From Darksidea phi (lineage: Eukaryota > Ascomycota > Dothideomycetes > Pleosporales > Lentitheciaceae), in assembly GCA_030770425.1 (NCBI GenBank), contig JASJFT010000209.1, positions 1 through 64,000 on the forward strand: a stretch of 64,000 nt of DNA, written 5' to 3'. Both the position numbers and the translations under genes were made by a program. Below, piece by piece: positions 1-14,774 of the stretch (position 1 is the first letter of the stretch; each line of letters starts with the position of its first letter). The notes beneath the pieces were generated by a model. It did no database searches and was not told the DNA's origin. It saw nothing but the letters and a program-made list of their open reading frames with translations.

Positions 1-802
1 TAAGGTACCTCTGGACGATCAAACCTTAATCCGAAGAGATTTCCTAGCGCGCTCCACCCGCAGGCGCTTCCCCACCTTATAATTATTACTATTAATAATA
101 TTTCTAAGAAAGCGAAGGGATATTTAAAGAAGAAGCTACGAGAACTAGAATTAGAAGATAAGAAGATAGTAGAATTAGATAGTACTAGAATATTATATCT
201 TCTTATCTTTAATAGTAAAGTTCTTTTCTAGGCGCTTAGTATAGTATATCCGTATTAATATAGGAATATAACTAACTAGTAATATAATCTTAACTTTATT
301 AAATAAGATTTTTATTTGTAATTAGAATATAAGACTATAATAAATAATTAATAATACTAATCTAGATATTTATTTCTTTAAGTTCTTAGTAGAGTATAGA
401 GGATCTAAATAGCTAGTAAATATTTTAGTAATTAAGATAGTAATATAGGAGTAAGAGAAAGAGAGAGCTAGTAAAGTTTTTATATTAAAATTAGGAAAGT
501 TCCCTAATTATTATATAATTAAACTATTTAATATTTATCTATAGATCTTAGTTAAGATATTTTAAAATACTTTTATTTATTAACTTAGACTAGAAAATAT
601 CTTTAAGTAATTATACTCTTATTTTAATTTATATAAAATTAATTAACTAGCTAGTAATAATTTTAAATAGTTTTAAGTAAAATAGCTTTTATTTAATTTA
701 TTACTAAAGTAGATATTTATTTTATTTAACTACTTTACTTTAATCTAATCTAGTACTAAGACGAGCTTTAATTCTAAATAGCTATTTACTACTATCTCTT
801 TT

Positions 803-905
803 ATATATTTTATTTTATTCTATTTACTAATTTATTTTATTTTGTTTACTAATTTATTTTATTTTATTTACCTATTTATTTTATTTTATTTACTTATTTA
901 TTTAT
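803..905. repeat. AT-rich tandem repeat (TTTATT/TTTAC units)
   Basis: Four to five copies of a roughly 18-22 bp unit made of TTTATTTTATT followed by TTTACTAAT or TTTACCTAT. A related stretch in reverse complement lies at about 9655-9715, inside the copia element, so this is part of a dispersed repeat and not a local slippage product only. Confidence 0.6.
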
Positions 906-1355
906 CTTTCTAAAGGGTCTATATACTTCTATATACTTCTTTTAAAATAGTATATTTATTTCTTTAAACTATTAAATTTTATAAAAATAAGAATAATATA
1001 GTAGATTTAATTTCTATATTAATATCTTTAAATATCTTTAAATATCTTATTTATTTAAATTTATATAGTAGAAGTCTCTTTAGAAAATTTATATAAAATA
1101 TAGTAAAAGTTTATATATAGTAGAGGTACTATATTTATATCTTATATATAATAATAAAGCTATAAAGCTATATAATACTATTAATTATAAATAACGAGGT
1201 AATATTTTAAATATTAAGATACTAGATAAGAAATAATATATAATACTAAACTATAGAGTCTAGTTAGAAGACTAATAGTAGTAGTAAAAAGTTAATATAT
1301 TAATACTACTATCTATAGTATAAAAATTATCTATAATAATACTAGTATTCTATTT

Positions 1356-1422
1356 ACTATATCTATCTCTTATTCTTAACTAGCTTTTTTATATCTATCT
1401 TTTATTCTTAACTAGCTTTTTT
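1356..1422. repeat. 35-bp tandem repeat, two copies, in element D (left copy)
   Basis: Two adjacent copies of a unit containing TTCTTAACTAGCTTTTTTATA, the second slightly shorter. The reverse complement of the same unit occurs four times at 49572-49711 in the right-hand copy of element D, so copy number differs between the two copies. Confidence 0.65.
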
Positions 1423-1784
1423 ATATTAATATCTACTAACTATATATCTTTACTAAAAATTATTTATCTAGTCCTTTAGTAAAACCTTTAGTAAAAGAAA
1501 CTAGAGTATAATAGTCTATTTAAGTATAATACTCTAAATCTTTTAAATATTATAGTAGAGTATCTCTACTACTATAAATAGAAGATACTACTAATAAGAC
1601 TTCTTAATTATAATAATTATTAGTATAAAACTAATTATATATTAGATATATTTAAGAGAATAAGTAATAATAGAATTTTTATATAGTTATTAGTAGTTAT
1701 CTATAATATATTCCTATCTAAGATTCTATATAATAAGAATAAACGTTTTATTAAGAGATAGTTATACTATTTATATAGATTAGA

Positions 1785-2211
1785 TATTATAAATTATATA
1801 CGAACTATAGAATAATAGCTAATAAAAATATATAAGATAGAGTCTATTACTAGCTTTAATAAAGAATATAATATAGACCTTATAATTAGAGAATAAAAAG
1901 TTATATAATAGATCTATAGATCTATAGATCTTAGTAAATATAGATTCTATAGATTTATAAATTTATAAATTAGTAAATCTATAGAAATATAAAGCTATAG
2001 ATTCTATAGATTTAAGAAAATTAAATTAATATATAATAACTATAAATCTCCTAAATAGTCTTTTCTTCTTATAGTTAATTTAAATTTAGATTAATTCTTA
2101 TCTATTAATATAAATAAACTATTATCTTTTATTCTAACTTCTTCTTTCCTATCTTAAGTATAAACTCTAAACGAGGCTAAATAACCTATTAGACCTAGAC
2201 CCTATTTAATA
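1785..2211 (+). repeat. 5' LTR of gypsy G1 (427 bp)
   Basis: Starts TATTATAAATT (ancestral TG changed to TA) and ends CTATTTAATA (ancestral CA changed to TA). It is longer than its partner because of an internal duplication of a GATCTATAGATC-like segment around 1915-2010. Confidence 0.88.
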
Positions 2212-2299
2212 CCTTAACTATCTAGTAGGTAGAAATAGCTAACTATAATAGTAGAAGAAGAAACCTAATAAAGCGAAGCGGTATAGCTATTAACTTAGA

Positions 2300-5200
2300 C
2301 CGAACCTTCTAAGATAGGAAGCTATTAGAAGTTTAATTCTCTAGAAGGTAGTATAACTATAGAAAAATTTAAAAGAGTTATTAAAAACTATTATATATTT
2401 AAGAAATAAGAGAATATATTAAAGATATAAATTATAATACTAATAAAAGAATTAAAAAGATATATAAGAAAGTTATTAAAGTTAAAAGAATTAAAGAAGT
2501 TTAATAAAATATAATCTAAACTTAAGAAATTTTTAACTAATATAGTAATCTATCTTAACCCTAATAAGGTATAACTACTTAATAAGATTTTAAAAGTATT
2601 ATTTATAGTAGTATAATTTATAAAAAGAGCTATTACTTAGTTTAAAACCTATTTAAATAAAAGACTACGACTTAATAAAATCTATTAGAGTAATAAAACT
2701 AGAGTTATTTTCTTAAGTTATAAGTACTTTAAAAATAAGTTATATATTATATTTAAAAATATTAACTTAAAAAGATTAGTAAAGTAGAAAATTATATATC
2801 TTAAATAAACTAAATTAGTTATTATATATACGTCTAAGTTTAAATAACTTACTATTAAGATCTAATAGAAAGAAGTAGCTCTTATATTATACTACTATAA
2901 AGGATTAAAGAATAATATTTAATATAAGATAATTTTAATAGATAGACTATAGATTATATAAGAGATAATTAAATAAGCTATTAAAATTAATAATAACCTT
3001 TACCTCTAGAATTAAGAAAAGAAGAAAAAGATTAAATTCTATAAAAAGAAGAAAGAAGAAAAATACTATAGACTAGAGCTAATAGTCCTAGGAACTAGTT
3101 TAGAACTAAAGAAAGAAAAATAGAATTCTAAGAAATAAGAGTTCTATAAAAAATAAGTATACTTTAAATATAAGAAGTAAGAATATCTAGTAAAAGACTA
3201 TAGATTAAATCTAAGAAAAGAGAAAATCTAATAAACTTAGTAAGGTAAAAAGAATAAAATAGCTATATATTAAACGACTTATATATATAACTAATATAAG
3301 ATATACTATAAAGCTAAGTTAAATACTAGCTATTAGTTATAGAAATAATAGATAGCTATAACTTAAGAGTTTTAGAGGAGAGTTTTATTCTTACTAGAAG
3401 TATAAGAAGAAGTACTTAAGAAAGACTTATTTATAAAATAGAAAGACTTTAATAATATTATAGATACGCTATTATAAATAATTAATAATAGTAATAAGTT
3501 CTTAGAACTAGAAGATAAAAATCTAGTTATAATATATAAGAATACTAAATACTTATAAATAACTAGATTATTAAAAGAAGAAATAGAACTAATACTAGAA
3601 CTTAATATAACTTATACCTAAGTCTTAAGATTTATAGAGAAAACTATAATATCTCTAATAATATAAAAAATCTATAAGAAATAGTCTAGATTATATCTAA
3701 TATATTAATTATTCGAAGATTTTAAATAATAAATTAAATAGAACTTTATTATTATAGATCTTATATTTAACTAAGAGACTTAGAAAGAAATATAGTATAT
3801 TATAAAGATAGGTAATAAAGAATAATTATAATATATAGTAATTAAACGATAGATTTCTATATAAACGATCTTTATAAAATATAATAACTAGAGATATAAG
3901 ATTAATCTAAAGGATAATCTATAATATAAATAAGATATTTAATATACTTTAAGATTATATAGATCTTATATATATAAAAAGAATATAGACTCTATAAGAG
4001 AGTAAAATAAAAAAATAACTACTATCTAATAAAGGACTATAATAAAAGGATTATCTAAGTAGTTATATTAGAAGTAGTATATAGATAATAACGATCTAAG
4101 AATTAATAATAGAAAGGATATATATAAATTATATTAAGACTACTTCTATTATTAAACTATATCTTAAGAAGACTATAATATAAATATCTAGAGAATAAAT
4201 ATCTAAAGTATATTTAGACTAAGATTAATATAAAATATTAGCTAAAGAAGATAAGAATTTAAGGAACTAGAGGATAGAATTATATCTATATCTAAGGAAT
4301 CTATTAAGAAAGAATAATTACTACTCTAATCGATAGTAGAGCTATATAGAACTTTATTAGTAAGAACTTTATCTAATAAAAAAAGATTTCTTAATAGAAG
4401 AAATAGTATTCTAGTATTATATATACTATTAAAGAAGAACTCTTTAGTAAATCTATAATATACGAGATTAAAGATAAGCTTATCCTATATAACTAAAAAA
4501 AAGAAAATAAAATACTCGATATTATAGAAATATTAGAAGACTAAAATATAATTTTAGAAATATTATAGCTATAGAAAGCTAATCTACGTATCTAATAATC
4601 TAATTAATAAGTAATATTTTTATAGAAAAAGACTAATACTACTAAAGAAGATTATAGTATTTTAGAACGTTATAAGAAATAGAAAGAACTATTTTAGGAA
4701 TCTAAGAAAAGTCTATCCTAGTACTAATTCTAGGATTATACGATTCTACTTTAAAAAGAAAAGACTCTAGGATTTAGACTAATCTATAAGTTAACTAAGA
4801 AAGAAGAGGATATTATAGTGAAATATTTTAAGAATAATCTTATAAAGAGATATATTTAATATTTAAACTTATCTATAGAATACCTAGTTCTCTTTATACT
4901 AAAAAAGGATACTATAGAACTATAATTATATATTAATTATTAAATACTTAATAATATTATAATTAAGAATTAATATCCCTTATCTCTAATATTAGAAATA
5001 TAAGATTAATTAAGAAAAGCTAAATAGTTTATATAACTAGATATCCGAAATATATACTACTAGATTAGAATTAAGAAAGAAGAAGAATAGAAGATAGTCT
5101 TTAGAATAAAGAAAGAGCTATATAAGTACTAAGTAATATCTTTTAAACTTACTAATATATCTATAATATTCTAAGAATAAATTAATAATATTTTATAAAA

Positions 5201-7620
5201 CTATCTTAACTAGTTTATAATAGTATATCTTAACGATATTCTAATCTATTTTAAAATAAAAAAAGAATATAAAGAGTATATAAAGAAGATCCTATAAGTA
5301 CTTAAAAAGATATAGTTATACCTTTATCTATAAAAATATAAATTCTATATATAAGAAATAGAGTTTCTAAAATTTATTCTTAAACTAGAAGAAATTAAAG
5401 TAGATCTAAAATAAATTAAAAAGATTAAAGAATAGCCTACGTTTAAGAACCTTAAGAAACTATAGTTATTTCTAAAATTCTATAACTTTTACTAAAAACT
5501 AATATTATAATAGAGTATAATAATAGTACTACTTATATAACTTACGAGAAAAGATTAACCCTTTAAATAGAAAAAGAAGTATTAATAAATCTTTAAAAAG
5601 ATTAAGAAATAATTTACTAGAGAATTTATAATTAAGATATATAATTCTAAAAAACCCTTAATTATTAAGATAGATATATTAGACTATATAATAGAAGTAA
5701 TACTACTTTAAAAAGATAATAAGAATAATCTTAAACTAGTATATTACTTCTTATAAAAAATATTACTAGTTAAACTTAACTATAATATCTATAATAAAGA
5801 ATTACTAGTAATTATTAAAGTTCTAAAGGAATAGAGATCTAATCTATAGGAATCTAAATATTCTATTATAATCTATATAGATTATAAGAATCTAATAGAA
5901 TTCTTAATAAATAAACCTCTAATTAGAAGATAGATATAATAGATATAAACCCTTATAATCTATAATATTAAGATTATATATACTAAAGAATTAGAAAATA
6001 AATAAGTAAATATACTTAGTAAAAGACCTAACTACTAAGAAATAGAAAAGCCTAGTATAGCTATTCTTAAACTAGAAGTAGACGAAATAATTACTTATAA
6101 CCGCCTAAAGCTAGTAGAAATATAGAAAATAGTACTTAAATTAAAAGAAAATAAATAAATCTAATAGATTTATATAGCTACTATAGAAGTAATAGATAAA
6201 TAAAATAAAATCTAAAAAGTAATTTAAGAGAAGAATAAAATTATCTATATATTCTAAAAGGTCTATATATCTAAGATAATACGAAAAGAATTTATTAGAT
6301 AATATTATAAGGTATTAATATATAAATACTAGAAAGTAGAAAAGACTCTTAAATAACTAATAGGAATATATTATTTTTTATATATAAGATAACTAGTTAT
6401 ATAAGTTCTTATAGAATATATAAATTACTATTATAATAAATATACTAGATATATACCTTATAGAATACTATAACTAATAGAAAATATAAAAGAACTATAA
6501 AAGATAATAATAATAGACTTTATTACGTAGTTACTATACTCTAAGAAACTAATAACTAGAGTATTCTATAATACTATATTAGTTATAGTAGATAAGTTTA
6601 CTAAGTATATATATTTTATCCTATATATAGAAAGGGGGAATACTATAAAATAACTTATCTATACTTTATTAAGATACGTATTTAGTAAATATAGAATATT
6701 AGATAAAATAATCTTAAATAAAGATATTAAGTTTATAGTAAAGTTTTAATAAATCCTTATAGCTAAACTAGAAACTAAGTATAATATATTAATCGTATAT
6801 TATCTATAAATAGATAGACTAATAGAGTAGATAAATTAAATAATAGAATAATACCTTAGATACTATCTAAACTACTACTAGAATAATTAGATTATACTTC
6901 TATTTATAGTATAATTTATATATAATAGTTCGTAATATAATATAATAAAGATAATATCCTTCTTTATAAACTATAGAATTAAACTAAAAATATATAAGGA
7001 ATCTAGATAACTTTAATCTTATAGCTAGAATAGAGAAAAAATAATAAAAATTATTCTATAAATATACTAATAGCTTAAAAAAGATATAGAATTTCTTTAA
7101 AATAGAATAAGTAAGTACTATAATAAGAAGTAAAAGGAAGTATCTACTTTTAAAGAGAGAGAAAAGGTATAATTACTATAAAAAAATATTAAGAATAAGT
7201 AATCTAATAGTAAACTAGATTATACTAAGATTAAACTCTATAAGATTAAGAAATAAATCTTACTTATAAACTACTAACTAAAACTACCCTTATAAATAAA
7301 AATTTATCCTATATTCTATATTAGCTTACTAGAAAAAGTACTATAGAATATTAAACTAGTAGTATATAAAACTAATCTATATAATAAAAATAATAAAGAA
7401 TAAAAAGTAAAAAAAATCCTAAACTATAATATTAGAAATAGAAAAAACTATTATCTAATCTAATAGTAGAGAATAGATAAGAATAGAAAACTATAGAAAT
7501 AAATCTAGGAATTTAAGAATAATCTTAATTACCTTAAGAAGCTTATAGAGTACTAAAACTATAATTCTAAAGGAAATCTAGAGATAAGATAAGTTTACCT
7601 TATAATAAATTAAGAAGACT
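2300..7620 (+). pseudogene. gag-pol remnant of gypsy G1
   Basis: Plus-strand translation ignoring stops shows conserved gypsy blocks. Near 5205-5260 the RT active-site strand reads VYLNDILIYF, where functional elements have VYLDDILIYS; one catalytic Asp reads Asn, as G-to-A RIP would give. Near 5345-5510 is the segment EIEFLKFIL, then LQLFLKFYNFYQ (family: LGFANFYRRFI). Near 6585-6620 integrase reads VVVDKFTKYIYFI. Near 7400-7560 a chromodomain-like stretch ends the ORF. TAA/TAG stops lie every few codons, many at expected Gln or Trp positions. It cannot encode a working polyprotein. Confidence 0.85.
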
Positions 7621-8323
7621 AGTTTTATCTATAGTATAATAAGAGATATTTAATAAATTAAGAGGAGTAATATTATCTATAACGTTATAAGTAATATTTA
7701 GAGTAATTAGAAAGATCTTTAGATTCTTCTACTATTCTAGTTATTAAAGCTCTACCTTCTTAGTATTAAGTTCGACCTTAAGAATATAAGATTATCTAGC
7801 TATCTTCTTATTAAGAAATTCTTTCTATTTCTTTAAATACTAAATCTTTATTTATATATTAAATAACTCTTAACTAAACTTAACTATATAACGAAGTAGT
7901 TTCTTATAATATTCTTTAGCTATTTATAATTAAGCTTAAAGTTTCTCTTATAAATAGTTAATAGATTATTTTAATATATATAAGTCTATATATATATATT
8001 ATAGTTAAAAATAGATACTTAGCTATAGAGATTTTAAATAATTAATAAGAATTTTATACGTTTATATAAATATAAGTCTTATAATATTTACTTTTACTAG
8101 AAGAAATAAAATAAGATACTTCTAGTCTACTATACTAAGAATAAGAAAATATTTTAGAATTATTATAATTAATATAGTTAATAAATATAAGATATTATTT
8201 AGTATTATAAGAAATTATAAAGGAAGAAGAATATAACTTAAAAAGATTTTAAGCTAATATTAATATAATTAAATACTAGATTTAGAATAACCTTTAAGCT
8301 AAAGGTTTAAAGAGAGGAGATAA

Positions 8324-8693
8324 TATTATAAATTATATATAAATTATAAAATAATAACTAATAGAGATATATAAGATAGAGTTTATTACTAACTCTAATA
8401 AAGAATATAATATAGACCTTATAATTAGAGAATAGAAAGTTATATAATAGATTTATAAATCTATAGATCTTAGTAAATATAGATTCTATAGATCTAAAAA
8501 AATTAAATTAATATATAATAACTATAAATCTTCTAGATAGTCTTCTCTTCTTATAGTTAATTTAAATCTAGAATAATCCTTATCTATTAATATAATTAAA
8601 CTATTATCCTTTATTCTAACTTCTTCTTTTCTATCTTAGGTATAAACTCTAAACGAGGTTAAATAACCTATTAGGCCCGGACCCTATTTAATA
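8324..8693 (+). repeat. 3' LTR of gypsy G1 (370 bp)
   Basis: Direct repeat of 1785-2211, beginning TATTATAAATT and ending CTATTTAATA, followed by target duplication CTAGA. It lacks the internal duplication of the 5' LTR. Confidence 0.88.
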
Positions 8694-9032
8694 CTAGAGG
8701 ATAAGCTTATATAAAAAAGATTATTTAGAAGAAAGAAATTAATCTTCTTAGTAGACTATTAAAGAAACTAATATCTAATATAGAAGATAGAGCTAATATT
8801 TATAGTAGATATAATATAAACGATAGTATAAAGATAGATAATAGAAATATCTAACTAGAAAAGATAGAAGATTTAATATTATTAGTACGTTTAACTATCT
8901 ATATATATTATTAGTAAATTAAAAGCTATTATTATTCTATAATTACTACCTATACTATTATATAAGATATTAAAATATTAAAATATAATATTATAATAAA
9001 TAATTATCTAAGGTTCTAAAGAAGAGACTTTA
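8694..9032. mobile_element. Continuation of element D between two retrotransposon insertions
   Basis: This stretch is the reverse complement of about 48860-49160 (for example the segment around 8755-8840 containing AGAAGATAGAGCTAATATTTA). It continues the sequence interrupted at 1784. It ends at 9032 where a copia element has inserted with target duplication CTTTA. Confidence 0.65.
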
Positions 9033-9190
9033 TATTATAGTAAGAAATTAGAGTAAATTACTATAAGGGAAATAAGTAAGAACTATAGTTAATTATAATA
9101 GCTTTATATAGTAGCTTATATAGAATAGAATATAGTATAGTAGCTAAAAGTAGTTATATAAGCTAACCTAGTATAGAAGCTAGTCTAATC
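9033..9190 (-). repeat. LTR of copia B (left)
   Basis: Begins TATTATAGTAAG and ends near GCTAGTCTAAT. It repeats directly at 14775-14935 and in reverse complement at about 15275-15432. Confidence 0.8.
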
Positions 9191-12100
9191 TACCCTCCTA
9201 CCCTAAAAGGATAGTAAAAGGGTATTAAATATTAAGAAGTAATAAAAGAATAAGTAAAAAGAGTATAAGTAATTAGAAGGGGGTTTATTTAATACTCCTA
9301 TACCCCCCTAGTTCTAATAAATTAGGAGTAATAATTAAAAAGAAAGTAAAAAGATAGTTACTTTATATAAAAATTAAATTTATATAAAAATAAGATCTTC
9401 TACTCTAAACCTCCTCGTCCTTCTATATAAATTCTTTAAGTTATAATATTTAAAAAAGCTATCTATAAACTAGTTTATAATAATAGTTTAAAATATATTA
9501 AATACCTAAAGGTATTTAATATTAGATAAAAGTATAAAATATTCGAAGGTATTAGTATAAGTATTAAGTTTACTATACTATTCTTATTTTTATAAAGTTT
9601 AATAGTTTAAATAAATAAATATACTACTTTAAAAAAGTAAATAGGAGTATATAAGCCTCTTAAAAAGATAAATAAATAAGTAAATAAAATAAGATAAGTA
9701 TATAAATAGAATAAAATAAGGTACTTAAAAGGGATAGTAGTAAATAACTACTTAGGATAGAAGTCTATCTTAGTACTAAACTAGATTAAAGTAGAGTAGC
9801 TAGTTAGAATAAAAGCCTATCCTAGTAGTAGACTAGATAGAAACTATCCTACTTAAGACTACTTAGAATTAATACTAACTAATTAATTAGTCTTATATTA
9901 GTTAAGATAAAAGCTTAATTACTTAAAGATATCTTCTAGTCTAAGTTAATAAGTAAAAGCTTTATACTTCTACCTTAAGAGTATCTTAGTTAGCCTATTA
10001 GTTAGTATTTTAGCTATAGAGATCTATTTAATAATTATTTCTCCCTCCTTTACTAATTATTAAAGTTATAGTTAATAAATATTAATATATTTAAACTTAG
10101 ATTAAAGCTTTTTAATAGCTTTAATAACTAGTTTAATATTAGTCTTAAAGCTTAATTATTTAAATAATTTATTTTACTAAATTATATTAAATACTATTTA
10201 TAAGAGTAAGTATAGTTTAGCTTTAGTAGTTAATTTAGAAACTATTTATTACTTTATTATCTTTTAGTTAATAGATATACTAAATAGCTTAAAAAGAAAT
10301 CTAACTAAGCTTATTCTTATAGTAGGATTATTAGTAAATAATATATCTAATATACTATAGAATATAGATTTAGTACCTAATTCTTATTCTCTATCTATAA
10401 AGAAGGCTTAATAAATAGGTATATAAGCTAAAGCTTTTATTATTAAATATTAAGTTTCTATAATAAATCTCTACGTATAATAGATAGTATTAATATACTA
10501 AGAGCTAGCTCTTATTAGATATATAGAGAGAGTTAAGTAAATTTTTAAGATATTAGCTCTTATAATTATTATAATATAGACTATTAATCTAACTAGCTAT
10601 TAATATATTTTAATAATTAATTCTTCTACTAGTCTAATAAAAGATTTGAGGTAGATTTTAGCTATTAATATTTAAGGAAAACTATTTAAGTCTTTCTTAA
10701 GATTAAACTTTATAATAATTTTATTAATAAATAAATCTTAAATAAGTTATATATAGTCTTATTTTATATCTTATAGTACGTATATACTAAGAAACTAATT
10801 AAGTTAACTTATTAAATAAAGCTTATAGTATTCTAATAGTCTTTTCTTAAACTCTTTATAAATAGTCTTATTTCTTAAATAAATTAAAACTATAATATTA
10901 TCTATATAAAAGAAGATAATAAGGCTTTTATTACTATATAGGTATAATATATTTAATATTCTTCTTAGCTCTAACTAAGTAAGAGTTATAGATAGATCTT
11001 AATATTAAAGTAATAATATTTTCTTTAGTCTATATAGTACTTAATATAGTAGTAATAGTAATTTATATTACTTTAAAAATTCTTTAAAAATATTATAATA
11101 TAACTATTAAGAGATTTTAGTATTTAGAAAAGTATTTATAGTATTATATTAATATATAAATAGTTTAAATCGAGTAGCTAAAGCTATTAGAGCTTTAAAG
11201 ATTTTAGTAATTAATATAATAGTATATATATTATTCTATTAAGTTTATAAATCTTCTTATATAACTAGTCTTACTTTAATCTTATTAAAAAAGCTATTCT
11301 TATTAAACTTATAGATATATATTTATATAAGAGGTAGGACCTCTATATCTATTATATATAGTATAGCTTTTATAAGCTTAAAATATCCTTTCTTTTAATA
11401 GTTATCTATTTCCTTCTATATTACTTCTTAAAACTAGTTATTATATAGATAATTTTAAAGATCCTTATAGTATTTTAAAGGATTAAATATAATACTTTAA
11501 TATAAGTATATTTTTAATAGAGTAGTAATAAGTTTATTTAAGATACTTAGGTCTATAGTAATAATAAAAACTCTATAGTAGATAAAGAGAACTAAATTTA
11601 CTTCTTCTTTATTTCTTTCTTTTTCTTTTATCCTTATAATATTATACGTTAATAGTATAAAGTACTATCTTTATTCTAATAAGACGTTTATTATATTAAT
11701 ATTAGAATTATATACTTATAGAGTATTATTATTATATTAATTTAGTAGATAATTAGAGATCTTATATATATATTAAGCTTAATATTTAGCTCTTAGAATA
11801 GAACGAGTAGTAAGAGTTATTATAGATAGTAGGCGTATTAAACTATCTTAAACTAAGAATTTAAATATTAAAAGAATATCTCTAGTATTCTCTTTCTTTT
11901 CTTTCTTTTAATTAAATAAGCTCTCTTTTCTTATAAATAAGAATCTTATTTTTATATTCTTAGAGAGTATCTATTCTTTAATATACCTATTAAGCTATTC
12001 TATAGTATATAAATTCTTAAGCTTCGTAGTAAACTAAGACTATTCTAAATCTAAAATCTTAACCTTTTCTTCTAAGATTCTTTTTATATATAATCTATTA

Positions 12101-14774
12101 AGAATATCCTTCTTATAGTTAAAGTTCTATTTAAATATTATATCTTATATTCTAATAATTCTATTAAGTTTAGGTATCTATATATAGAAGATATTAGATA
12201 AATTATACTTAATAAGATACCTAATATAAGCCCTTAGCTCTATCTTATTAGCTAATTTTAGATTATACTAATAGATATAGACTTAATAGCTAATAGAGTT
12301 ATAATAAGCTACTAATAGCTTAGTATTAAAGACTACCTTATAAGGTATCTTCTATTATAATAATTAAATAGATATAGTATTAAGGAGTTAAGTAGTTATA
12401 AGAGCTAGCTTATTTATATATTTCTTAAGTAGTTCTAAGACTATTTAAAGTACTTATACTCGTTATATAATTATATATTTTATTACTTTTTATAGTTCTT
12501 TTAACTTATTAATATTCTTAACTATTATTTTACTCTTAATTCCTAGTTAATATAAGACCTCTAAGAAATCTCTTCTAAAGCCTTTCTTATTATCTAATTA
12601 AATTATAATAATAGTATATTTATAGTCTAGTTAACGTTAAATCTTCTTTATAAGATAGAATATAGCTAGAATAAGAATACTATAAAGCTTATTAGGTAAA
12701 TATAAAAGTTTATACTACCTTAAGTACTAATTTACTATATAAAGGTTATATCTATTCCTATTATAGTAAAGCTCTCTATAAGGTATTAAGTATATAAGGT
12801 TAATAATAATTCGTTAAAAAGAATATATAACTAGTATTTCTAATATTTATTATAAGATCTATTAATTTATTTTTATAAGAATATAATTCTTATACTCCTT
12901 TTAAATAAGAGGTAGATATTCTTCTTAAAGTTTAAAACCTCTTACTAATTCTTCTAAATATATAATTATATTAAATAAAGAATATATCTATATATAATAA
13001 GTCTAAGTAGTTATAGTTTTAAGATTAGACTTAGAATTTCTTAATAGATATAATACTTAATAGAAAGCTACTATAATTATTAATATATTAGTATTTAGAT
13101 AAGCTAATAAATTAGTATTAATAAGCTAGTATTCTAATTAATATTATAAGATAGTAATTATATTATTTAATAGATAATAATATAGAAGATCCCGTCTTAA
13201 GTTAAAGTATATTAATCTCTTTTTAAGTCTTATAAGACTAAGAATATTAATAAAGAAGTCCTTAACTAGAGTAATCTCTATAAGTAGAACTTCTTTAATA
13301 CTATAAGTTCTTTTAATAAATACTTTAACTATTTTCTACTTTATAATCTAGATAGCTTAAGCTCTAATATATAGAATCTTATTAGAATTCCTATATTAAG
13401 TATAAGTTTACTTCTAGATCTATTATCTAATAGTTAATATATAATAGAATTACTATTATACTAAAGGTATTATATATAATAATATTACTATAATATTAGC
13501 TACTATTAAATCTATCTTCTATACTATTATTAAAAGATATACTAGAATAGGTATTATAGGTTATAATTAACTAAATTACTAACTTTATATAGACTAGTTT
13601 ACTCTTAGCTTAAGTAATTACTTTATTTATTTAACTTACTATTATTAGATTACCTCTTATTTTAGTAAACTTTATTTTAATATTAAACTTAAGTTTCTAT
13701 AAAGCTAGATATAAGAATAATATAATATAGTAGTACTCTATATACTAGTATTATTTATTATATAAATACTTAACTAGATATTTTTAATTAAATTAAAAAC
13801 TAATTTTCTTTAATTTCTTCTTCTAGTTTTCTTAATTTTCTATTAGCTATACTACTTATATTATATCTATTATTTTAACTATTCTTAATATTATAATAAA
13901 GGTTCTTAAGAATATATCTTTTATATTAATAACTTAAAGAAATTATCTTAGACTTATTATATATTCTATAATTATTTTTAGCTTTAAATCTTCTCTATTA
14001 TAATTAACTATCTTAAGATAGATATAGAGTTCTATAGTAGCCTAGATTTTATAATATCTACTAGTTACTACTAGAAAGTTTTTCTATATCTAACTACTAC
14101 TTATTTCTAGTATTAATAAAAAGGTTATTACTTCTATAATACGTATCTACTTATTAAGCTAGATCTCTAGATTCTAGATATATTAATTAGATATTTATAG
14201 AGTATTATATTTATAATATATCTTTTATCTTTAGATAGAAGTAGAAGGAATAATATAATTCTTTAATTTTCTTATATAAGTATACGTCGTTTAATTCTCC
14301 TAAATTAATAGAATCTAGACTAGTAAGGTTATTAAGGCTATATTAACGTATATCTCTTTTAGAATTTTATTCTTTTATCTCTATTTCTTATATTTATATT
14401 TCTATATCTTAAACTATATAGTATAGTTCTTATTAGAGTCTAGCTACTTTAGAATTTCTAGTTCTTCTAATATAGGTTCTAAGATATTAGTATTTAGATT
14501 ATAGTATTACTAGATATTATATACTATTATCTTATCTTTATATTAAAATAGCTAGAGATATTAGTACTTTAATTTACTAAGAATAATAGTCGTTTTTAAA
14601 AATCTCTAAACGTCTAGTATAGCTATTATTATATTATATAGTTAAGATAATAGTAATAATAAGGTTAATAATTAAATTATAAGAGTTACTAAAAGTAATA
14701 GCTTTTTAAAATAAATAAACTATAGTATTATTAAAAATCTATTATAGAGATAATAGATATTTTAAACTTATAAC

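Larger units (their letters stand above)
1..1784. mobile_element. RIP-degraded repeat, unclassified (element D and neighbours), left part
   Basis: A/T-dominated sequence with no surviving ORF. Positions about 100-570 match about 51065-51535 in the same orientation. Positions about 1260-1784 match the reverse complement of about 49200-49800, and about 650-1010 match the reverse complement of about 9555-9810 inside the minus-strand copia element. So this stretch is a mosaic of repeat families also present elsewhere in the window. It runs off the left edge. It is cut at 1784 by insertion of a gypsy element, and element D resumes at 8699. No protein domain was recognised in it. Confidence 0.6.
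1785..8693 (+). mobile_element. Ty3/gypsy chromovirus, full length, RIP-inactivated (copy G1)
   Basis: LTR retrotransposon bounded by direct repeats 1785-2211 and 8324-8693. The 5-bp target duplication is TTAGA on the left (1780-1784) and CTAGA on the right (8694-8698), differing by one C-to-T change. A purine-rich tract (about 8311-8323) precedes the 3' LTR. Recognisable pol pieces on the plus strand come in gypsy order: RT catalytic strand, RNase H-proximal segment, integrase and C-terminal chromodomain. All frames are broken by TAA/TAG. The unoccupied target is visible in the inverted copy of the host repeat near 49200, where sequence homologous to the two flanks is continuous. Same family as the element at 40147-47188. 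Confidence 0.92.
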
